Shown piece by piece: positions 16,842 to 24,426 of a stretch of DNA of 64,000 bases (position 1 is its first letter; each line of letters opens with the position of its first letter). The stretch is from positions 1-64,000 of the forward strand of contig JAFGSB010000006.1 of assembly GCA_016934825.1 (NCBI GenBank), given 5' to 3'. The notes under the pieces were generated by a model, which was given only the letters and a program-made list of their open reading frames with translations, was not told the origin of the DNA and did no database searches. A program made the translations under genes and the position numbers. Origin of the DNA: Candidatus Zhuqueibacterota bacterium. Its GTDB lineage: Bacteria > Zhuqueibacterota > Zhuqueibacteria > Residuimicrobiales > Krinioviventaceae.

Positions 16842-18360
16842 CTATACCTCGTTTTAGTAATTCATTATTCTCCGCAGGACTTTTATCTACGACGGGCAAT
16901 ACAACCGTAAATACTGATCCTTTATCCGGTTCACTTTCAAGCTCAATATAGCCGTTATGCTCCTCGGCGATCTTTTTGGCTATGGCGAGCCCCAGGCCCG
17001 TACCGGATATTTTTTGGGACACAGCATTTTTTGCCCTGTAAAACTCGTCAAAAACTTTTGCCGCGTCTTCCCGGGACATTCCGATGCCCGTATCTTTCAC
17101 ATAAACATAAACCTGGTTGTTATTTTTTTCGGCTTTTAAACTGACCTGACCTTTTTCAGGTGTATATTTGATCGCATTACTGACAAGATTGGCAAACAAT
17201 CTTGATAATTCTTCCGCGTTGCCTCTGATCATCGGCAGTTTTTCAGGACATTCGATATTAAATTGAATGGATTTGGCTTTTGCTTCATTTTTATAAAAAT
17301 CAAAAGTCTCTTTAATGACGCCTGAAAGATCAACCGGTGAAATTAATTTGGACGAGATTTTTTTCTCGGCCCGTGTCAAATCAAGCAAATCATTTACCAG
17401 TTCGAGCAATTCATGAGCCCGGTCTTTTGATTTCTGAATGTAATTCTTTTCCTTCTCCGGCTGGTCCGCCGTTATACCGTCAAGGATAAGATTTAAATAT
17501 CCCTCAATAGCTCCCAGCGGCGCTTTTAATTCATGGGAAACAAGATTTAAAAAATCGGTTTTCACTTTTTCAATTTTTTTATCTTCCGTTATATCGATGA
17601 GTACGGCAACGGTCCCGATACATTCTTTTTTTTCATTAATGACCGGTGTAATATTGGACTGTAATACCCGGCCTTCAGGGGTGGTCATCTCAAATCTTTC
17701 CAGAACTTCCTTGGAGGTCACCCGGGTCAGGGCGTCCGATATTTTGTTTTCCAGGTCCGGATTACTTGTCAAGCCCGTCACTTTTTTACCGATTACATTA
17801 ACATGCTTTATCCGGAACATTTTTACCGCGGCGGGATTGATAAGCAAAATGTGTCCGCTTTTGTTAGTGGCGATCACTCCCTCACTCATACAGTTGATAA
17901 TTGTAAAAGTCCGTGTTTTTTCTATACTGTGTTCCAGTATATTTTTATCACGTTCCTCTCTCAGCTTTTCTGTTTCCAGCAATAACAGGCGTTTTTCAAG
18001 AGCGCGTTCTATTTTTGCACGGAACTCATCGGGAGTAAACGGTTTTGCCAGATAATCGTAGGCCCCCATTTTTACGGCATCAACGGCATTTTCGATCGTG
18101 GCATAACCTGTAATGACGATAGGAATGATTTTTTCGTCAATTTTGCGAATTTCCTGTAAAAACTCCATCCCGCCCATTTTGGGCATCATCAGATCGGTGA
18201 CAACCAGGTCATAACCTTCGGATTTGATTTTTTCCAGACCTTCCACACCGTTTTCAGCCAGATCCACATGATAATCGGACATTTCAAGAATACGTTCGCA
18301 TCCTACCCGGCTTATCTCATCATCATCGACGATCAATATTTTGACTTCCTGTTCCTGCAT
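16819..18360 (-). CDS. REC-PAS-HisKA-HATPase hybrid kinase 2
   Basis: 513 residues, a paralogue of the kinase at 8292-9797. REC 1-120 with Asp56 and Lys106 ('LAKPF'), PAS about 150-262 ('INCMSEGVIATNKSG'), HisKA His276 in 'LVSHELKAPLGAI', HATPase with 'DTGIGMS' and 'GTGLGLAIA'. Soluble, no membrane segment and no DNA-binding domain. It heads the HydC2-B2-A2 gene run, 12 bases after a receiver gene and overlapping hydC2. Inferred role: cytoplasmic relay between sensor and transcription regulator. Confidence 0.93.
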   Translation of the reverse strand: MQEQEVKILIVDDDEISRVGCERILEMSDYHVDLAENGVEGLEKIKSEGYDLVVTDLMMPKMGGMEFLQEIRKIDEKIIPIVITGYATIENAVDAVKMGAYDYLAKPFTPDEFRAKIERALEKRLLLLETEKLREERDKNILEHSIEKTRTFTIINCMSEGVIATNKSGHILLINPAAVKMFRIKHVNVIGKKVTGLTSNPDLENKISDALTRVTSKEVLERFEMTTPEGRVLQSNITPVINEKKECIGTVAVLIDITEDKKIEKVKTDFLNLVSHELKAPLGAIEGYLNLILDGITADQPEKEKNYIQKSKDRAHELLELVNDLLDLTRAEKKISSKLISPVDLSGVIKETFDFYKNEAKAKSIQFNIECPEKLPMIRGNAEELSRLFANLVSNAIKYTPEKGQVSLKAEKNNNQVYVYVKDTGIGMSREDAAKVFDEFYRAKNAVSQKISGTGLGLAIAKKIAEEHNGYIELESEPDKGSVFTVVLPVVDKSPAENNELLKRGIDGHKTNI

Positions 18361-18372
18361 AACGGATATGCC

Positions 18373-18762
18373 TTATTTTAATAACTTTTCCACCCGTTCA
18401 ACAAGTTCGGCCGGTTTCAGTGGTTTTGCCGCAAAATCATCAACTTTCATCCACTCTTTGTCTTTCGAAAATTTAAAAGTAAACCCTGTTTTTTCCTGCG
18501 CGGATGTCAGCATGAGTATCGGCAAATCCTTTAAATTTTCATCTTCTCTTACGGCGTAGGCAACGGTGAATCCGGCGTCTTTTTCTTCCATCATTAAATC
18601 AAGGATCAGCAAATCGTAACGCGTCGCTCTGATCTTGTTCAGCGCCTCGGAAGATGTATAGGCTTCATCGACCTCGTACCCTTTTGTTTCCAAAATGGTT
18701 TTATTGATCTCGATAAAATCGGGATCATCATCGGCCAGTAATATTTTTACTTTTTCGCTCAT
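18373..18762 (-). CDS. Single-domain response regulator with insertion (3)
   Basis: 129 residues, receiver only: 'LLADDDPD', Asp55 in 'ILDLMM', 'LMLTSAQ', 'AAKPL'. It shares the insertion subtype ('KTGFTFKFSKDKEWMKVDDF') with the two receivers downstream. A 'ggagaca' Shine-Dalgarno precedes the start on the minus strand. 12 bases before kinase 2. Confidence 0.9.
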   Translation of the reverse strand: MSEKVKILLADDDPDFIEINKTILETKGYEVDEAYTSSEALNKIRATRYDLLILDLMMEEKDAGFTVAYAVREDENLKDLPILMLTSAQEKTGFTFKFSKDKEWMKVDDFAAKPLKPAELVERVEKLLK

Positions 18763-18814
18763 GTTGTCTCCTGTAATATCAAGAGATTTACCGGTTATAC
18801 CGTATTATTTATTA

Positions 18815-19177
18815 TTAATTTAATCCTAATGCAGATTTAACTGCCTTTCTTAAAACATTTATACCCAGCGTATTCACATGATAATAAAAAACCTGTTCCT
18901 TCCGCACTGCCGTTTCAAGCGCACGTGAATTGGAATCTGTGTGTACAATGATCCGGGCAAGCGGATTGAATCCTTTCAGCAACCTTATTTCACGATCAAT
19001 TTGACTGTCATTCAACCTGGTATTTAAAATGATCAGATCGTAATTGAAAAGCTGAGCATTTTGAATACCACTTATAAGATCGTGAACCGTCTCACAGGCA
19101 ACCTGATTTCTTTTTAAAAATAGCTCCAAAACATGTGTAACAGGATTTTCAGGTTGTGCTATAATCAGACAATTCAT
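18815..19177 (-). CDS. Degenerate receiver-like protein
   Basis: 120 residues with the alternating strand/helix pattern of a receiver domain, but the acidic pocket reads 'IIAQPENP' instead of D-D, the phospho-acceptor position is Asn52 ('IILNTRL'), and the Lys position reads 'YYHVN'. It therefore should not be phosphorylated in the usual way and may be a pseudo-receiver acting by binding. It is the first gene after the activator gene and the candidate sigma54 promoter, 52 bases ahead of the next receiver gene. Family call from pattern only. Confidence 0.65.
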   Translation of the reverse strand: MNCLIIAQPENPVTHVLELFLKRNQVACETVHDLISGIQNAQLFNYDLIILNTRLNDSQIDREIRLLKGFNPLARIIVHTDSNSRALETAVRKEQVFYYHVNTLGINVLRKAVKSALGLN

Positions 19178-19218
19178 TTGATTCCGGCATAAATGATTAA
19201 ACTATTCTGCGTGAAGGA

Positions 19219-19234
19219 ATCAAATTTAATGCCA
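19219..19234 (-). promoter_or_regulatory. Candidate sigma54 promoter for the hydrogenase block
   Basis: On the minus strand TGGCAT-N5-TTGAT matches the sigma54 consensus TGGCAC-N5-TTGCA in the -24 element and spacing, with a mismatch in the -12 GC (GA here). It is about 42 bases ahead of the start at 19177, giving a leader of about 30 bases. The gene just upstream encodes a sigma54 activator. Confidence 0.4.
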
Positions 19235-19345
19235 GAAAAAAATTTCATAACATAAAATTTTCGGCAGCTAACCTATTGAAAATATTGAGTGATAACAATA
19301 AGATGTTTTGAGGAAAGACCTGTTATATCGATTATGAGAGATTAT

Positions 19346-19366
19346 AGTGTGGAGAAACTCCACACT
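19346..19366. promoter_or_regulatory. 9-bp dyad AGTGTGGAG/CTCCACACT, possible activator site
   Basis: A perfect 9-bp inverted repeat around AAA, directly after the stop of the NtrC-type gene and about 130 bases upstream of the candidate sigma54 promoter, which is the usual range for enhancer-binding sites. A T-run follows on the plus strand, so it could instead be a terminator; but no plus-strand gene reads into it, and on the minus strand no T-run follows. Confidence 0.4.
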
Positions 19367-19377
19367 CTTTTTTTTGT

Positions 19378-20730
19378 TTATAAACCGTAACGGCTGATTT
19401 TTTTATACAAAGTCTTCCGGTCAATTTCCAGTAATTTCGCCGCTTTGCTGATGTTCCTGTTTGTGATCTTGAGTATCTTATTTATGTGACTTTTTTCCAT
19501 ATCGGCCAGAGAGTAAATTTCTCTGCCGCCTTCAGCACCAAGAGTTTTTATAAAGGCCGGTAAACTGTTCAACCCGATTGTGGAGGACCCTTCGACAATA
19601 ATTGCCCGTTCAATAACATTTTCAAGTTCTCGTATATTTCCGGGCCAGTAATATTCCGTCAAAGCTTTCAGCGCCTTGTCTGAGACGGAATGGATCTCAC
19701 GGCCCTTCTTGTAATTATGTTTTCTGATAAAGTGATCTACAAGATCGGGTATATCTTCCCTCCGTTCCCGCAGGGGTGGTAATTTAATCGGAATAACACT
19801 GATTCTGTAGTACAAATCCTCCCGAAAATGTCCATTGGCAACCGCCTGTTTTAAATCGCTGTTGGTGGCCGCAACAACCCTTACATCAACTTTAATCGGG
19901 GATGTCTCGCCCACTCGCCGGATTTCCTTTTCCTGAATTGCGCGTAATATTTTAACCTGCATATTTAAAGAAATATTGCCGATTTCATCAAAAAAGAAGG
20001 TCCCCTTGTTTGCTAACTCAAGGGCGCCGTGTTTTGTCGCATGTGCGCCGGTGAAAGAGCCCTTTACATGACCGAACAGTTCACTTTCAAATAAAGATTC
20101 CACAAGCGAACCGCAGTCGATTGCCAGAAACGGTTTTTGCGCTCTTTTGCTTTTGGCGTGTATGGCCCTGGCTATGAGCTCTTTTCCTGTCCCGCTTTCC
20201 CCAAGTATGAGGACAGTGCTTTCGGTTGGGGCGATTTGCTCGACAAGATCAAATACTTTTTGCATCCCGGGACTTTTACCGATAATGCTGACCGTGTTGC
20301 CGTCAAAATCAAAATTCAGGGCCGTTCGGCCGGTTTCTTGTAAAGATTTGTTGTTTGATAGAATTTCCTTAATCAGATGTAATATTTTATCGGGCTGAAA
20401 AGGTTTCTCAATAAAATCATACGCACCGATGCGCCCCGCTTCAACAGCTATTTCCAGGGAAGCATATCCCGTCATCAGGACAAAATCAGGGGCGGGATTT
20501 TCATGTTTTAATTTACCGATCAATTCAATGCCGTTCATATCCGGTAATTTATAATCCACAAAAACAATATGATAATTGCCTTTTCCCGCCAGCTTTAGTC
20601 CTGCATCCGCATTGGCCGCGCTATCGGCATGATACCCGGCATTACTGAGCAATAAATAAAGTGCTTCACGAAAAGTATCATTGTCATCAATTAATAAAAT
20701 ATTAATATCTTTATTCAATAAATTCTCCAC
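19378..20730 (-). CDS. Sigma54-dependent response regulator (NtrC family)
   Basis: 450 residues. REC 1-122 with Asp59 in 'FVDYKLP' and Lys109 in 'IEKPF'; AAA+ activator domain about 150-385 with Walker A 'GESGTGKE' (177-184), the sigma54-contact loop as 'GSFTGA' (224-229, Ser for the usual Ala), and 'FFDEIGN'; a C-terminal Fis-type helix-turn-helix ('NISKAAKLLEIDRKTLYKKI'). It activates transcription with sigma54 RNA polymerase when phosphorylated. It sits at the head of the signalling and hydrogenase block, so it is the best candidate for the output regulator of the kinases and receivers there. Confidence 0.93.
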   Translation of the reverse strand: MENLLNKDINILLIDDNDTFREALYLLLSNAGYHADSAANADAGLKLAGKGNYHIVFVDYKLPDMNGIELIGKLKHENPAPDFVLMTGYASLEIAVEAGRIGAYDFIEKPFQPDKILHLIKEILSNNKSLQETGRTALNFDFDGNTVSIIGKSPGMQKVFDLVEQIAPTESTVLILGESGTGKELIARAIHAKSKRAQKPFLAIDCGSLVESLFESELFGHVKGSFTGAHATKHGALELANKGTFFFDEIGNISLNMQVKILRAIQEKEIRRVGETSPIKVDVRVVAATNSDLKQAVANGHFREDLYYRISVIPIKLPPLRERREDIPDLVDHFIRKHNYKKGREIHSVSDKALKALTEYYWPGNIRELENVIERAIIVEGSSTIGLNSLPAFIKTLGAEGGREIYSLADMEKSHINKILKITNRNISKAAKLLEIDRKTLYKKISRYGL

Positions 20731-21110
20731 AGGATAAAAAACATTTTACCACATTACGGTCAAACGTCTGCCGGATCAAACAGTTAAATAAAATCTTCAG
20801 CAAGGAAAAAAATGATTTATTTTTTCATCGCCATAAATTACAAATAATAATAACACGTTTTAATCATAAAATGAATATAAATACAAGTTAAAAAATTATT
20901 TTCAATAATAAAACAATGGATTATTGCATATTACCCGGCAATGATTTATTCCGAAATGAAAAATTTCGCTTCAATTGTTCCATAGGGGAATAAATAAAAT
21001 GCTCGATTGTGTTTTTATCTTGACATTCGTTTAACATTTAACTAATATATATAATTCATAGATTAAAATATTATATTCTCAAATATTGATCCGGGAAAAG
21101 GAGTACAGAT
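20731..21110. other. Divergent intergenic region
   Basis: 380 bases, AT-rich, between the divergently read activator (minus) and receiver (plus) genes. Apart from the plus-strand promoter at 21020-21048 nothing else was recognised. Confidence 0.6.
21020..21048 (+). promoter_or_regulatory. Sigma70-type promoter TTGACA-N17-TAATAT
   Basis: A perfect -35 hexamer, a 17-base spacer and a one-mismatch -10 lie 62 bases ahead of the receiver gene at 21111. Confidence 0.65.
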
Positions 21111-21485
21111 ATGGCGGCACGTATTCTTGTGATTGATGACGAAGAAGAGATACGTGATATATTGAAAAAAATGCTCGAACTGGAGGGTTATGAAGTCATA
21201 ACCGCGAATAACGGTAATGAGGGCATCAAATTATATAATCAACATCCAGCCGATGTGGTCATCACAGATATTATCATGCCAGATAAAGAAGGTATTGAAA
21301 CAATCATCGAACTGCGAAACAAATTTCCAAATGTTAAAATCATATCAATCTCCGGCGGCGGGAGGATCGGCCCCAATGATTATTTGACTATGTCAAAAAA
21401 ACTGGGTGCTGAACGCAGTTTTACAAAACCATTTGAGCGAAAAAAAATATTAAAAGCAATTGAAGAATTGTTGACCGTAAAATAA
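21111..21485 (+). CDS. Single-domain response regulator
   Basis: 124 residues, CheY-like receiver only. 'VIDDEEE' acidic pocket, phospho-acceptor Asp53 in 'ITDIIMP', Lys in 'FTKPF'. The loop after strand 4 reads 'ISISGGGRIGPNDYL'. It lacks the insertion of the hydrogenase-block receivers. Good Shine-Dalgarno 'aaaaggag'. No kinase lies beside it on this strand; the oxidoreductase gene starts 90 bases later. Confidence 0.9.
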   Translation: MAARILVIDDEEEIRDILKKMLELEGYEVITANNGNEGIKLYNQHPADVVITDIIMPDKEGIETIIELRNKFPNVKIISISGGGRIGPNDYLTMSKKLGAERSFTKPFERKKILKAIEELLTVK

Positions 21486-21575
21486 TTGCTTTTCTCGTTT
21501 TGCATTGTAAATCAACAAATTCCTGTCTTAGTTCATATCAACCGGATTCCTTTAATCGTTCGGAAGGAGTAAAAT

Positions 21576-22976
21576 ATGCAAAGAACTTTAATGTTGACTG
21601 TTTTGTTTATTACTGTTTCGTTATTATTTATTTCATGCACAAACGAAAAGGGTACACATATGACATTTACAGGCGCAAAGGGTGAGGTAAAATTAATGAC
21701 CCTCGATCCGGGGCATTTTCATGCCGCATTAATCCAAAAAGTCATGTACGACCAGGTATCACCGGTCGTATATATATACGCACCGGTAGGTCCCGATGTT
21801 GAAGACCATATCAACAGAATTAACGGGTACAATACCCGCGCGGAGAATCCGACATCATGGAATATAATTGATTACCGGGGCCCGGACTTTTTGGAAAAGA
21901 TGATCGCCGAAAAGCCCGGTAATGTGATGGTCACCGCCGGCAACAATAAAAAGAAAACCGAATATATTAAAGCCGCAGTCGATGCCGGGATCAATGTTCT
22001 GGCAGACAAGCCTATGTGTATCAATAAAACCGGTTTCGAGCTTTTGAAAGAAGCATTTGTCTCAGCGGCTGAAAAAGATGTTCTTTTATATGATATAATG
22101 ACAGAACGTCACGAAATCACCACTGTTTTACAGCGCGAACTGTCGATGATCCCGGAAGTTTTCGGGGAGTTGGAAAAAGGTTCACCGGAGAATCCGACTG
22201 TGACCAAAGAAAGCGTACATCACTTTTTTAAATACGTTTCGGGTAATCCGATAAAAAGACCGGCCTGGTATATGGACACATCCCAACAGGGAGAAGGTAT
22301 TGTCGATGTAACAACCCACCTGGTGGATCTCATTCAATGGGAATGTTTCCCCGAACAGATCATTCATTATGACAGCGAAATTGAAATGCTGCAGGCAAAT
22401 CGCTGGCCGACAATTATGAGCAAGGCGCAATTTGAAAAGGTAACCCAGATGTCCGAATTCCCGGACTTTCTTAAAAACAAACTGAACGAAAAAGGGGAAC
22501 TGCCTGTTTACGCTAACGGCGATATGATTTACAAGATCAAAGGAGTACATGCCAAAGTCTCGGTAATCTGGAACTTTGAAGCCCCTGAAGGTACGGGAGA
22601 CACTCATTTTTCCATTATGCGCGGAACCAAAGCGAACATTATCATTCGTCAGGGAAAAGAACAAAACTTTAAACCCGAACTTTATATTGAGACCCCCAAA
22701 GGCGGTAACTCAAACGGGCTGGATTCATCACTAAAGAATACTTTCCCGGCACTTCAGGATAAATTCCCCGGCGTGGAATTAGAGAAGAACAAAAATGTCT
22801 GGCATATTATCATACCGGATAAATACCGGATCGGGCATGAAGCGCATTTCGGTCAGGTCACCGAAAAATTTCTGCAATATCTCATTGACGGGAAATTGCC
22901 GGATTGGGAGGTCCCCAACATGCTTGCCAAATATTATACAACCACTTCAGCCCTTGAACTGGCATTACAGAAATAA
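21576..22976 (+). CDS. Exported Gfo/Idh/MocA oxidoreductase (lipoprotein)
   Basis: 466 residues. A lipoprotein signal with Cys21 ('LLFISC') puts it on the outside of the inner membrane or on the outer membrane. The rest is a Gfo/Idh/MocA-type dinucleotide-dependent oxidoreductase: 'VTAGNNKKKTEYIKAAVDAGINVLADKPM' is the typical second half of the Rossmann domain with the catalytic-region Lys-Pro, and 'HLVDLIQW' the substrate-side helix. The N-terminal glycine motif is atypical ('LMTLDPGHFHAAL'). Likely acts on sugars or sugar derivatives; substrate unknown. Start supported by 'cggaaggag'. Confidence 0.85.
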   Translation: MQRTLMLTVLFITVSLLFISCTNEKGTHMTFTGAKGEVKLMTLDPGHFHAALIQKVMYDQVSPVVYIYAPVGPDVEDHINRINGYNTRAENPTSWNIIDYRGPDFLEKMIAEKPGNVMVTAGNNKKKTEYIKAAVDAGINVLADKPMCINKTGFELLKEAFVSAAEKDVLLYDIMTERHEITTVLQRELSMIPEVFGELEKGSPENPTVTKESVHHFFKYVSGNPIKRPAWYMDTSQQGEGIVDVTTHLVDLIQWECFPEQIIHYDSEIEMLQANRWPTIMSKAQFEKVTQMSEFPDFLKNKLNEKGELPVYANGDMIYKIKGVHAKVSVIWNFEAPEGTGDTHFSIMRGTKANIIIRQGKEQNFKPELYIETPKGGNSNGLDSSLKNTFPALQDKFPGVELEKNKNVWHIIIPDKYRIGHEAHFGQVTEKFLQYLIDGKLPDWEVPNMLAKYYTTTSALELALQK

Positions 22977-22990
22977 ATCTTATCATCGCT

Positions 22991-23015
22991 GGTGTCCGGT
23001 TAACGGACACCGGTG
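22991..23015. repeat. Dispersed palindrome, copy b
   Basis: GGTGTCCG-GTTAA-CGGACACC with tail GGTG, between two convergent genes. Confidence 0.8.
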
Positions 23016-23040
23016 CGTTATTATCAAATTTATATCATTA

Positions 23041-23075
23041 AAAAAGGCGCATAAAAATTTTTTATGCGCCTTTTT
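23041..23075. terminator. Bidirectional terminator
   Basis: AAAAAGGCGCATAAA / TTTATGCGCCTTTTT stem with a short loop, between the convergent genes ending at 22976 and 23095; T-runs on both strands. Confidence 0.85.
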
Positions 23076-23094
23076 AATATCTGAATAAATTTTC

Positions 23095-24213
23095 CTATTC
23101 TCCTTCAGGGGGCGGGAAAATATGCATACCGGTTACTTCTGTTTTGGTATTGTTATATTTGAATGCAATACCCGTATTATACAATAATAAATGTTGATCG
23201 GTATCTTCATTATCCGGCTGTCCGTAAGTGGTTATTACTTCATCCACAGTACTGCCGATGCCGATACTCTGTTCGGTCAAACCATCATACGGGGGCAGCA
23301 AGCGAATATAGATATTATCTCCCGTTCCGTATAGTACAGGACTGTTGGTTATAAAATCAAATTCAAGACCAACTGAATAGTAATAAATGGTATGTTTTAA
23401 ACGTTTATCGGGTAATTCAACATAAGAATTACCCTCATAGGTTCCATAGAACTTTTTTATATAATCGTAACTGTCGCCAAGACTGATCCTCGCGGCGCCC
23501 ACACCGGGAAAAACCTCAAGCATCCGCTGGTATGACAGATAAATGACTATTTCGTGGTTGCCCCCATTGGAGGTGATTTTGAGGTCCTCGGTATATTCGC
23601 CATAATCAATTTTACCAAAATCAACCCTGACAAAAATTTCATTGGGATTGTAGGTTATACGTCCGCTGGAGTTTGATACGGTAATCCATTCGGGTTGCGA
23701 TTCAATTTGCCACAACAGTTCATTCCCGCCCGTGTTGGTTATAACCAGTTTTTCTTCATAAAAATAGCGGTCAAAATTAAATAATGTCTGAATAATTCCG
23801 ATTTCAGGTGGGTGATGTGCCAGGGTAACACTAATTTCCGCAGTGCCGCCGTTTGAATTAATTTTTATTGAACCGCTGTAATCCCCATATTCAAGACCGT
23901 CAATCTTGGAGTTAATTTTCAACGTATCCGGGAAAAATCTCACTTGCCCGGTTGTTTTGGATACTTCCACCCAATCGGGTTTACTATCCAGTGTCCAGCT
24001 TAAATCGCCTTCTCCATCCTTAAAAATTAACAGCGGTATCGGATCCGGTACACCGAGTAAAGAAATACTGGTCTTGTCCGTAATAATATTTAGCGTTTCC
24101 TCTTCGACGGGCGGTGTAACAGGATTATTGTTTTTCTTTTTATCATCACTGCAGTTAATACTCATCAGTACAGCAATAACAAAAAAAGACATCAGGGAGT
24201 ATTTAGTTTTCAT
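23095..24213 (-). CDS. Lipoprotein with two BACON-like repeats and SmpA-like tail
   Basis: 372 residues. Signal with Cys21 ('MSINCSDDKKK'), a short linker, then two repeats of about 90 residues with the pattern 'LSWTLDSKPDWVEVSKTTGQV...YSGSIKINSNGG' and 'LLWQIESQPEWITVSNSSGRI...YTEDLKITSNGG', typical of BACON/Ig-like surface modules. The C-terminal part (about 240-372) has two stretches like those of SmpA/OmlA-type folds ('ISLGDSYDYIKKFYGTYEG', 'IGIGSTVDEVITTYGQPD'). Probably a cell-envelope or surface binding protein. Substrate unknown; no enzyme motif seen. Confidence 0.75.
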   Translation of the reverse strand: MKTKYSLMSFFVIAVLMSINCSDDKKKNNNPVTPPVEEETLNIITDKTSISLLGVPDPIPLLIFKDGEGDLSWTLDSKPDWVEVSKTTGQVRFFPDTLKINSKIDGLEYGDYSGSIKINSNGGTAEISVTLAHHPPEIGIIQTLFNFDRYFYEEKLVITNTGGNELLWQIESQPEWITVSNSSGRITYNPNEIFVRVDFGKIDYGEYTEDLKITSNGGNHEIVIYLSYQRMLEVFPGVGAARISLGDSYDYIKKFYGTYEGNSYVELPDKRLKHTIYYYSVGLEFDFITNSPVLYGTGDNIYIRLLPPYDGLTEQSIGIGSTVDEVITTYGQPDNEDTDQHLLLYNTGIAFKYNNTKTEVTGMHIFPPPEGE

Positions 24214-24321
24214 ACTTTACCTCAATAATCCCAAACTATAATATAATAAAACGTATTATGATTTCTTATGTTCCATAAAGTAATAATTTTTTTTCAATAA
24301 AAAAATAATAAAATTTCACAT

Positions 24322-24347
24322 CTGTCCGCTTAAACCCGGACACCGGT
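24322..24347. repeat. Dispersed palindrome, copy c
   Basis: TGTCCG / CGGACA arms around CTTAAACC, followed by CCGGTG. Intergenic, between two minus-strand genes. Confidence 0.7.
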
Positions 24348-24426
24348 GATATTATTTTCAAATTTAACAAAAATTCTTATCCGGCCAAAGAATTAAATTC
24401 ATTTCAGTAGATTTAATTTAATTATT

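Noticed and set aside
19346-19375. Hairpin plus T-run read as a plus-strand terminator
   Set aside because: No plus-strand gene reads into it, so I favour a binding site or a weak 3' hairpin of the minus-strand activator gene.
20924-20945. Second sigma54 promoter upstream of the NtrC-type gene
   Set aside because: The GG and GC elements are 9 bases apart instead of 12.
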